NCBI GenBank assembly: GCA_023429855.1
Contig: JAEZDB010000452.1
Span: 1-11,986, forward strand
DNA from: Actinomycetes bacterium
GTDB taxonomy: Bacteria > Actinomycetota > Thermoleophilia > Solirubrobacterales > Solirubrobacteraceae
DNA: 11,986 bases
Direction: 5' to 3'
Below, one piece after another: positions 6,596 through 11,986 of this stretch; position 1 is the first letter of the stretch, and each line of letters begins with the position of its first letter. A model generated the notes under the pieces. The model was not told the DNA's origin. It did not search any database and saw only the letters and a list, made by a program, of their open reading frames with translations. The position numbers and the translations under genes are program-made.

Positions 6596-7069
6596 ATGCC
6601 CGAGAAGATCGGCGGTCTGCCCGCCCACCCGCTGATCGTGCACCTGCCGATCGTGCTGGGCCCGGTCGTCGGCCTGCTCGCCCTGCTGCTGCTCTTCCCG
6701 AAGTGGCGGACGAGACTCCTGTGGCCCACCGCGGCGCTGGCCGTCGTCTTCGCAACCTCCGCCATCCTCGCCGCCGAGTCCGGTGAGCAGCTGGCCGCCA
6801 CCCTGCAGCTCGGGGAGGCGATCCACGAGCACGAAGAGGCCGCGGAGACGCTGCGCCTCGTCGGCTTCCTCCTCGCGATCGCCACTGTGGGCGTCGCACT
6901 CCTCGGCAGCCGTCTCAAGGGCGCCCTCCAAACCGGCGCGATCGTCGTCGTAGCCGTACTCGGCCTCGCCACCATCGGGTTCACCGTCAAGACCGGGCAC
7001 GAGGGCGCCAAGGCCGTTTGGGAGGCGCCGTTCGACGCAGCGCAAGAAGCGCAGAACTCCGGCGGCTAA
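6596..7069 (+). CDS. DUF2231 family membrane protein
   Basis: 157 residues with about four membrane helices (roughly 13-34, 41-60, 85-104, 111-130). The start GLPAHPLIVHLPIVL, with His11 and His16 in the first helix, is the hallmark of DUF2231. His77 and His79 lie in the central IHEHEEA loop, and His135 in the final TGHEGAKAVW. In this family the conserved histidines have been suspected of binding metal or heme, but the function is unknown and I cannot settle it. GAAGGAG lies 4 bp before ATG 6596, which decides the start; the open frame to 6551 has no such site and would add Arg-rich residues. It shares orientation with the two BI-1-like genes, but no co-function can be shown. Confidence 0.85.
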   Translation: MPEKIGGLPAHPLIVHLPIVLGPVVGLLALLLLFPKWRTRLLWPTAALAVVFATSAILAAESGEQLAATLQLGEAIHEHEEAAETLRLVGFLLAIATVGVALLGSRLKGALQTGAIVVVAVLGLATIGFTVKTGHEGAKAVWEAPFDAAQEAQNSGG

Positions 7070-7079
7070 GGGCGGCGGC

Positions 7080-7102
7080 GCGCCAGCCTGCTCGGCTGGC
7101 GC
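7080..7102 (+). terminator. Hairpin after the DUF2231 gene
   Basis: A 9-bp perfect stem GCGCCAGCC/GGCTGGCGC with a 5-nt loop, 10 bp after the stop. There is no T run, so it is a non-canonical terminator or only an RNA-stabilising hairpin. Confidence 0.55.
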
Positions 7103-7199
7103 CTATCGCACTGCACCTACGCGCCGCGGCGCCGATCTCAAGGAAGCCGGGCGCCCGCGCCCAGGTGCACCGAAACTTCCGCCCCTGGCGGGGGTCGTC

Positions 7200-7205
7200 G
7201 ATACC
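7200..7205 (+). promoter_or_regulatory. Possible -10 box for the secreted protein gene
   Basis: GATACC lies 9 bp before GTG 7215, with a weak -35-like CTTCCG at 7176-7181 (18-bp spacer). Its position suits leaderless initiation at 7215 and argues against GTG 7206, which directly abuts the box. Confidence 0.35.
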
Positions 7206-7214
7206 GTGACCCGC

Positions 7215-8555
7215 GTGAACTCCAGCCCCAACCCTCGCGCCCGTCCACGTTGGGTCGCCAGCGGGATGGTGCTTGCCGCGCTGCTCGCGCCCGCCTTCGC
7301 CGCCTTTGGCGGCGCAGCGCCCGCCGCGGCCACCACGCCGCTGCTCGACGCCACCACGCCCACCACGCCCGAGGCCACCACGCCGGAGACCCCGGCCACC
7401 ACGACGCCCGACCTCGGCGGCGCCGCCACCCGCGCCACGGCGACCTGGACAGCCCCCGGTGAGCTGACCGAGGAGGCGAAGTTCTCGCTGGCCGTCAGCG
7501 GCGAGATCGACGGCCAAGCCACCGCCCACGTCGCGCTGCTCAAGGACGTCGCCGCGTGCCCGCTTTCGCCGCTCTACCCGCGGCAGATCGCCACCGGCCC
7601 GCGCGTCGCCGTGAACGCGAAGGGCCCGGTCCCCGCCGCGTCACCGGTGCCGCTCGGAGCCACCTACTCGGCCACCCTTTCCGCGACTCCCAAGGACTCC
7701 GGCGCTTACCGGCTCTGCGGGTGGCTCGTCGGATTCCCGTCGGCCAACGAAGCCTCGACCGTCGCCCGGTTTGACCAGGCAGTCACCGTCGCCAACAAGA
7801 CGGCCACGCTCACCGCCGAGATTCCCGCGGGCGCCCGCTCCGGCGACTATTTCTCGGTCAAGCTCGCGGGCACCAACCCCGGGACCGGCCGCCGCGCGCT
7901 CGTCATGGCCGAGACCGACAAGGGCCAGTCCTGCGCGACGATGGTGAAGGCCGCCAGCGGCAAGCGCCCGCTGCAGAGCGTCGTCGGCCTCCCGAACGGC
8001 GACTACACCAAGACGCTGCGCCTCCGCTACCGGACCAAGACGGCTGGTCCGCACCTGCTCTGCATCCAGATCGTCGAGACCGTCGACCGCGCCCCTGAGG
8101 CGCTGGCGTCGCGCGTGATGTCGGTGAGCGAAGGTCTGAAGTGCGTCAACACGCAGACGGCTCTCGCGCAGCGGAGCAGCGACCTCGGCGTCGTCCGCAA
8201 GCGCCGCGATGCCGCCAAGAACCGCCTCGCTGCCGCCAAGAAGAAGGTCGCCCCGGCCAAGGCCAAGCTCACCAAGCAGACGAAGGCCTCGAACAAGCGC
8301 ATCGCGTCCGCAAAGAAGGCCGCCAAGCGCGCGAAGAGCAAGGCCGCCAAGAAGAAGGCCAATCGTCGTCTCGCGCAGGTCCGCAAAGCCGAGCAGAAGA
8401 AGATCTACAAGGCCGGCGCGCCCCTCCGCAAAGCCAACGCCGCCGTCCGCCAGCACCAGCGGTCCTACAACCAGTACCGCACCGGCGCGAACCTCCTGAT
8501 GGACACCATCAGCAGGACCCGCAAAGACCTGAAGAAGTACTGCGCGAAGGCGTAG
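7215..8555 (+). CDS. Secreted protein: Thr/Pro linker, two cysteine-containing beta modules, Lys/Ala-rich coiled coil
   Basis: 446 residues from GTG 7215 (449 from GTG 7206). A signal peptide covers about 1-39: Arg-rich start, hydrophobic core VLAALLAPAFAA, and an Ala-rich cleavage region. A linker at about 40-66 repeats TTP. Two beta-rich modules follow, about 72-172 with Cys115 and Cys168, and about 198-288 with Cys240 and Cys283. Each has the pattern of an early Cys, then GxY or GPH and a late LC, as in secreted proteins I associate with Solirubrobacterales. From about 325 to 440 there is a helical, strongly basic Lys/Ala/Arg region with more than 20 lysines in about 70 residues, bracketed by Cys310 and Cys443. 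It is probably exported to the cell surface. Binding to anionic wall polymers or nucleic acid is possible but only inferred. Family not recognised. Confidence 0.85.
   Translation: MNSSPNPRARPRWVASGMVLAALLAPAFAAFGGAAPAAATTPLLDATTPTTPEATTPETPATTTPDLGGAATRATATWTAPGELTEEAKFSLAVSGEIDGQATAHVALLKDVAACPLSPLYPRQIATGPRVAVNAKGPVPAASPVPLGATYSATLSATPKDSGAYRLCGWLVGFPSANEASTVARFDQAVTVANKTATLTAEIPAGARSGDYFSVKLAGTNPGTGRRALVMAETDKGQSCATMVKAASGKRPLQSVVGLPNGDYTKTLRLRYRTKTAGPHLLCIQIVETVDRAPEALASRVMSVSEGLKCVNTQTALAQRSSDLGVVRKRRDAAKNRLAAAKKKVAPAKAKLTKQTKASNKRIASAKKAAKRAKSKAAKKKANRRLAQVRKAEQKKIYKAGAPLRKANAAVRQHQRSYNQYRTGANLLMDTISRTRKDLKKYCAKA
7329..7410 (+). repeat. Degenerate CCACCACGCC repeat encoding the Thr/Pro linker
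   Basis: The motif CCACCACGCC and close variants recur about five times with irregular spacing. It encodes TTP units between the signal peptide and the first module. This looks like a low-complexity coding repeat that can change length by slippage, not a mobile element. Confidence 0.75.
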
Positions 8556-8574
8556 GACGCCGCCTGGGCGTCCT
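8554..8574. terminator. Hairpin between convergent genes, possible bidirectional terminator
   Basis: AGGACGCC (8554-8561) pairs with GGCGTCCT (8567-8574) around a 5-nt loop. It overlaps the last base pair of the secreted protein stop and ends 15 bp from the asd stop on the other strand. It lacks T runs on both strands, so its strength is uncertain, but its place in a 33-bp convergent gap supports a termination role. Confidence 0.5.
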
Positions 8575-8588
8575 TCGTGCGCGTCGCG

Positions 8589-9626
8589 CTACGCGGTGGC
8601 AGCGGCGCTCTGCTGAACCACGAGCTCAGCGAGCTGGACGGTGTTCAGGGCGGCGCCCTTGAGGAGGTTGTCGCCGACGACAAAGAGGTTGAGGCTCTTG
8701 GGGTCGGTGAGGTCGCGGCGCACGCGGCCGACGAACGTCTCGTCGCGGCCGGCAGCCTCGAGGGGTGTGGGGACGTCTTCGACGACCAGGTTCGGGAACG
8801 CGGCGAGCGCCTTGAGCGCAGCATCCAAGTCGACCTCTTGCGCGAAGGTCGCGCGGACCTCGATCGAGTGGCCGACCATGACGGGCACCCGGACGCACGT
8901 CGGGGCGACGGCGAGGTCGGGCACACCGAGGATCTTGCGCGACTCGTCGCGCATCTTGAGCTCCTCGTCGGTGTAGCCCTCCTCGCCGATCGTGCCGAGC
9001 AGCGGGATCACGTTGTAGGCGATCGTCTTGGCGAACGTGCTCGGGGTGACGGTCGCGGCGGCAGCGGCGCCGTCGTTGACGAGCCGGTCGACGTCGGCGC
9101 CGACGATCGGCGCCTGCGACGCGAGCTCGTCGATGCCGGACTGGCCGGCACCGCCGGCGGCCTGGTAGCTGGTGGCGACCATGGCGGTGAGGCCGAACTG
9201 GTCGTGGAGCGCCTTGAGCGGCAGCATCATGACCATCGTCGTGCAGTTCGGGTTGGCGACGATGCCGCGGCCTTCGGGGCTCGTCGCGAGCGCGATCGCC
9301 TCAGGGTTGACCTCGGAGACGACGAGCGGCACGCGGTCGTCCTTGCGCCACGCCGACGAGTTGTCGACCACGGTGGCGCCGCCGGCGACGAACTTCTCAG
9401 CCCACGCCTTGGAGGTCGAGCCGCCTGCGGAGAACAGCGCGATGTCGAAGCCCTTGACGGTCTCCTCGGTGAGCGGCTGGATGGTGCCGTAGCCCGGCAG
9501 CTCCTTGCCGGCCGAACGCTCGGATGCGAACGGCACGATCTCGTCGGCCTTGAAGCCGCGACGCTCGAGGGTCTTCAGGAGAAGCTGGCCGACCGCTCCG
9601 GTCGCGCCGACGACGGCGACCTTCAT
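8589..9626 (-). CDS. asd: Aspartate-semialdehyde dehydrogenase
   Basis: Reduces aspartyl phosphate to aspartate semialdehyde with NADPH, the second step towards lysine, diaminopimelate, methionine and threonine. 345 residues, normal length. The NADP motif VVGATGAVG is at 5-13. The catalytic cysteine is Cys128 in NPNCTTM, the partner Gln is Gln155 in SYQAAGG, and the substrate-binding Arg246 and active-site His253 lie in VRVPVMVGHS. The ATG overlaps the lysC stop as ATGA. A modest GAGGTG-like ribosome binding site lies inside the end of lysC. Cytoplasmic; co-transcribed with lysC. Confidence 0.97.
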   Translation of the reverse strand: MKVAVVGATGAVGQLLLKTLERRGFKADEIVPFASERSAGKELPGYGTIQPLTEETVKGFDIALFSAGGSTSKAWAEKFVAGGATVVDNSSAWRKDDRVPLVVSEVNPEAIALATSPEGRGIVANPNCTTMVMMLPLKALHDQFGLTAMVATSYQAAGGAGQSGIDELASQAPIVGADVDRLVNDGAAAAATVTPSTFAKTIAYNVIPLLGTIGEEGYTDEELKMRDESRKILGVPDLAVAPTCVRVPVMVGHSIEVRATFAQEVDLDAALKALAAFPNLVVEDVPTPLEAAGRDETFVGRVRRDLTDPKSLNLFVVGDNLLKGAALNTVQLAELVVQQSAAATA

Positions 9627-10153
9627 GACGCACCTCGCTCGGAGAAGGGCTGCTCGGCGAGGATCGTGTCGTCGCCGGAGAGTTCAAACGCGCTGTGAAG
9701 CGCTTGCACGGCCGACGGGACCTGGTCCTGCGGGACGACGCAGCTGATCTTGATCGGGCTCGTGGAGATCATCTCGATGTTGATCGACTCGGCACCGAGC
9801 ACGGTGAACACCTTGGCGGCCACGCCGGGGTGGCTGCGCATGCCGGCGCCGACCACGGAGACCTTGCCGACGGACTGGTCCGTGACGATCCCGCGCAGGC
9901 CGAGCTCGGCCTGCAGCGGCGCCAGCGCGGTGTTGGCGGCGCGCAGGTCTTCCTCGGGCACGGTGAACGACATGTCGGCCGGCTCGCCATCGGCGATGGG
10001 CTCGTTCTGGATGATCATGTCGACGTTGACATTGGCTTCGGCCAACGCGGTCGCGACGCGGCCGGCGGCGCCGGGCGTGTCGGGGACGCCGAGCAAGGTG
10101 ATGCGCGCTTCGCCCGTGGAGTGGGTGACCGCGGTGATCATTGGTTGTTCCAT
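9623..10153 (-). CDS. Aspartate kinase beta (regulatory) subunit from an internal start
   Basis: In several actinobacteria and Bacillus, the lysC gene also yields a small beta subunit with only the ACT domains, forming an alpha2beta2 enzyme. Here an in-frame ATG (Met248 of the alpha chain, MEQPMITAV) stands at the expected place, just before the first ACT domain. AGGAGG lies 5 bp before it, stronger than any site at the main start. The product would be 176 residues. The ribosome site also encodes Glu-Glu-Glu, so chance cannot be excluded. Confidence 0.7.
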   Translation of the reverse strand: MEQPMITAVTHSTGEARITLLGVPDTPGAAGRVATALAEANVNVDMIIQNEPIADGEPADMSFTVPEEDLRAANTALAPLQAELGLRGIVTDQSVGKVSVVGAGMRSHPGVAAKVFTVLGAESINIEMISTSPIKISCVVPQDQVPSAVQALHSAFELSGDDTILAEQPFSERGAS

Positions 10154-10894
10154 GGTCTCCTCCTCTGGGACGACGAACGTACCGACGGAATCGTCGAAAC
10201 TCGAACGGCAGTGAATCGTCACGCCGTGGTTGCGGGCGTACTCGACCGACCGCAGCTGCAAGACGCCCGCGCCGGAGGCGGCCATCTCGAGGACCTCCTC
10301 GAACGAGACGACGTCGAGCTTGCGGGCGTCGGGCACGATGCGCGGATCAGCGCTGAAGACGCCGGGCACGTCGGTGTAGATCTCGCAGACCTCCGCGCCG
10401 ATCGCCGCAGCGAGCGCCACGGCCGTGGTGTCGGAGCCGCCGCGTCCGAGGGTGGTGACGTCTTTCGCGGTCGACACGCCCTGGAAGCCGGCGACGAGGA
10501 CGATCTTGCCCTCGTCGAGCGCGTCCTGGATGCGGTGCGCCTTCACGTCGACGATGCGGGCCTTCGTGTGGACCGTGTCGGTCACGATCCCGGCCTGCGA
10601 CCCCGACAGCGAGATCGCCTCGTGGCCGAGGTCGCGGATCGCCATCGCGCACAGCGCGCACGAGATCCGCTCACCGGTCGACAGGAGCATGTCCATCTCG
10701 CGTGGATCCGGGTTCTCGGAGATCTCGAATGCGTCGGCGATCAGCCGGTCGGTCTCCTTGCCGCGGGCCGACAGGACCACGACGACGCCCTTGCCCTCTT
10801 CGCGCCGCGCAACGATCCGGCGCGCGGCACGCGTGATCCGCTCTGCGTCGGCTACCGAGGTGCCGCCGAACTTCATCACCACGCTGGAGGACAT
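9623..10894 (-). CDS. lysC: Aspartate kinase, alpha subunit (with internal beta start)
   Basis: Phosphorylates aspartate with ATP, the entry step of the aspartate pathway. 423 residues, as in actinobacterial and Bacillus aspartokinase II-type enzymes. The kinase domain starts with VMKFGGTSV (6-14). Further motifs are STGERIS near 72-78, GFQG at 136-139, TTLGRGGSDTTA at 147-158 and YTDVPGVFSADPR at 173-185. Two ACT domains at about 262-340 and 345-415 bind the feedback effector, usually lysine with threonine in actinobacteria. The start MSSSVVMKFGG is the usual one. No ribosome binding site precedes it; a -10-like TAGCCT lies 9 bp before the ATG, which suggests a leaderless or very short leader. 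Operon with asd. Confidence 0.97.
   Translation of the reverse strand: MSSSVVMKFGGTSVADAERITRAARRIVARREEGKGVVVVLSARGKETDRLIADAFEISENPDPREMDMLLSTGERISCALCAMAIRDLGHEAISLSGSQAGIVTDTVHTKARIVDVKAHRIQDALDEGKIVLVAGFQGVSTAKDVTTLGRGGSDTTAVALAAAIGAEVCEIYTDVPGVFSADPRIVPDARKLDVVSFEEVLEMAASGAGVLQLRSVEYARNHGVTIHCRSSFDDSVGTFVVPEEETMEQPMITAVTHSTGEARITLLGVPDTPGAAGRVATALAEANVNVDMIIQNEPIADGEPADMSFTVPEEDLRAANTALAPLQAELGLRGIVTDQSVGKVSVVGAGMRSHPGVAAKVFTVLGAESINIEMISTSPIKISCVVPQDQVPSAVQALHSAFELSGDDTILAEQPFSERGAS
10157..10165 (-). promoter_or_regulatory. Internal ribosome binding site of the beta subunit
   Basis: GAGGAGGAG on the minus strand, 3 bp before ATG 10153; its AGGAGG core is 5 bp away. It decides the internal start. 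Confidence 0.65.
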
Positions 10895-10903
10895 TGGTAG
10901 TAC

Positions 10904-10909
10904 AGGCTA
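10904..10909 (-). promoter_or_regulatory. Possible -10 box of the lysC-asd operon
   Basis: TAGCCT on the minus strand, 9 bp before the lysC ATG, inside the palindrome GGCTAGCC. No clear -35 box. The position suits transcription starting within a few bases of the start codon. Confidence 0.35.
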
Positions 10910-10918
10910 GCCGTCTGC

Positions 10919-10973
10919 GCGCGCTCGTGACCGCACGGCTGCCCGTCGTTTCTGCAGGCCGCCGCGAGCGCGC
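10919..10973. repeat. Inverted repeat in the lysC upstream region
   Basis: GCGCGCTCG (10919-10927) is exactly complementary to CGAGCGCGC (10965-10973) with 37 bp between. It lies between the upstream gene and lysC. It could be a terminator of the upstream gene or an operator, but long GC-rich repeats occur by chance at this base composition. Confidence 0.3.
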
Positions 10974-10991
10974 CTGACGCACCTCGCTGCG

Positions 10992-11986
10992 CTACTCGTA
11001 GAGGACGACGTCGGGCCGCGGCGTGAGCGCCATCGTCTGCTTGCCGGAGAGCATCCCGCCGGCGGCCCGGTCTTCGACGTAGAAGAGCTTGAAGCCCGGC
11101 AGCCACGGTTTGGGCAGGGTCGGCGCGATCCGGTCGTAGGTGTGGATCTTCTGGGTGCGGGTGCCGACGCCGTCGATCGAGATCACGCCGACGACCTCCT
11201 TGGGCACGTCGACCATCTCGAGGTTCTTGATCATGCCGTCGGTGAAGCGGTGCACGATGACGAGCTTGGGCGGCAGCTTGTTGGCGCGGACGATCCGGGC
11301 GACGCGGTTGAGCGTCTCGGTGATCTCGCCCGCGGAGACCCAGCCGATCTCGCTGCCGGGTCTCACACCTGGGCGCATCCGCCACTCCGGGTCGAGGGCG
11401 AGGTGCACGTCGGGCTCCTTGAGCCAGCGCTCGAGCGGTTTGATCTCGTCGACGAAGTTGCTCGTTCCCGGTTGGACGTCGAGGATGAGGGCCGCGTCGT
11501 GGCGGCGAGCAGCACGGAGATAGCGTGCGACGACCTGCGGGGTCTGACGGGTGCGGTACTTGCCGGACGGGCCGGGGTGGGCGTTGGCGATCGTCGCGAT
11601 GAGATCGAAGGCGCGCAGCACCGGCCGCGACTTGCGCTCGTAGGGTACGGCCTGACGATCGAGGCGGTCGGCGGCCCGCTCGAACGGCATGGTGCCCAAG
11701 ATTCCGAGCTCCTCGGCCTGCGGTGCGCCGGTGTAGGCGACGAGGCGCGTCTTTGGCGGCAGCGGCGTGAGGGTCGGCTCGCCGTAGGGGCTCGGCGGCT
11801 TCTTCGCCTCGGCGGCTACGGGCTGTTTGGCCGGGTCGCCGTCGCCGCCGCCGGCGATCGCGACGACGGCCGTGATCAGCACGAGGCCAACCGCGCCGAG
11901 CGCGAGCGCGGTGCGGTTGCGGCGAGCAAATGCTCCGAGGGCTCCGGCTCCGGCTCCGGCTGCGCCATCGCGCCGCGCCGCCCGTG
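10992..11986 (-). CDS. Conserved membrane-anchored protein of unknown function, 5' end beyond the window
   Basis: 330 residues are visible and the frame is open to the right edge with no ATG, so the true start is probably outside. A start at GTG 11882 would cut the membrane helix in half. The N-terminal part is Ala/Gly/Arg-rich, then ARRNRT, then one helix (LALGAVGLVLITAVVAIAGG), then a Pro-rich stretch, giving an N-in anchor with an exported domain. The exported domain shows LVAYTGAP..LGILG, FDLIATIANAHPG, AALILDVQPGTSNF, VHLALDPEWRM and GWVSAGEI, an order of strands and acidic residues reminiscent of a TIM-barrel, glycosidase-like fold. I recall similar conserved actinobacterial exported proteins without known function. 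No lipobox cysteine is seen. An ATG at 11968 in another frame starts MAQPEPEPEPSE and stops at 11876, which may point to an indel here. Confidence 0.75.
   Translation of the reverse strand, partial: RAARRDGAAGAGAGALGAFARRNRTALALGAVGLVLITAVVAIAGGGDGDPAKQPVAAEAKKPPSPYGEPTLTPLPPKTRLVAYTGAPQAEELGILGTMPFERAADRLDRQAVPYERKSRPVLRAFDLIATIANAHPGPSGKYRTRQTPQVVARYLRAARRHDAALILDVQPGTSNFVDEIKPLERWLKEPDVHLALDPEWRMRPGVRPGSEIGWVSAGEITETLNRVARIVRANKLPPKLVIVHRFTDGMIKNLEMVDVPKEVVGVISIDGVGTRTQKIHTYDRIAPTLPKPWLPGFKLFYVEDRAAGGMLSGKQTMALTPRPDVVLYE
11942..11959. repeat. Three tandem CTCCGG hexamers
   Basis: Three exact copies in a row. On the minus strand they read CCGGAG, encoding Gly-Ala repeats in the open frame or Pro-Glu repeats in the alternative frame that starts at ATG 11968. 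Such a tract can vary in copy number by slippage, though whole hexamers would not shift the frame. Confidence 0.8.

Noticed and set aside
8577..10900. Two long plus-strand frames opposite asd and lysC
   Set aside because: Gly/Arg/Asp/Val-rich shadows of well-identified minus-strand enzymes.
10895..10991. Lysine riboswitch before lysC
   Set aside because: The gap is only 97 bp, has no recognisable riboswitch elements, and the promoter candidate lies next to the start codon.
11942..11959. Hexamer repeat as a CRISPR or regulatory array
   Set aside because: Only three contiguous 6-bp units without spacers, best explained as coding low-complexity sequence.

Overview
The window is a chromosomal stretch of a high-GC, actinobacterium-like genome. 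Third codon positions are almost all G or C, GTG starts are used, and several genes look leaderless. It also carries a fused alpha/beta-type aspartokinase gene and a secreted protein with cysteine-paired beta modules of a kind I associate with Thermoleophilia/Solirubrobacterales. That class-level placement is an inference (moderate to low); Actinomycetota is more secure. The first 23 bases are not biological: they are the end of a Nextera (Tn5 tagmentation) i7-side adapter left on the contig end.

Left part (24-4785, + strand): the C-terminal part of a NuoF-like NADH-binding Fe-S protein, cut by the contig end and apparently frameshifted near its 3' end, followed by a small CBS-like gene. After 135 bp comes the operon sdhA-sdhB-sdhE, closed by a strong intrinsic terminator. 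The operon encodes a non-classical (class E) succinate:quinone oxidoreductase or fumarate reductase. The usual membrane anchors SdhC/SdhD are missing, the third subunit is an HdrB/CCG-domain protein, and SdhB carries an extra cysteine in its third cluster motif.

Middle (4846-8555, + strand): four envelope-related genes. Two are tandem seven-helix membrane proteins of the Bax inhibitor-1 (BI-1/YetJ) type that are paralogues of each other. A four-helix DUF2231 protein follows, then a secreted protein with a Thr/Pro-rich linker, two cysteine-containing beta modules and a very lysine-rich helical tail.

Right part (8589-11986, - strand): lysC and asd overlap by ATGA and encode the first and second steps of the aspartate pathway (lysine, methionine, threonine, diaminopimelate). 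lysC has an internal start with a strong ribosome binding site for a separate beta (regulatory) subunit. Upstream on the same strand is a membrane-anchored conserved protein of unknown function that runs off the right edge. The convergent junction at 8555-8589 holds a hairpin.

No RNA genes, CRISPR arrays, insertion sequences or defence systems were seen. The most notable points are the class E complex II with its altered cluster ligands, the divergent BI-1 pair that has lost pH-sensor aspartates, and the disulfide-bracketed polycationic secreted protein.
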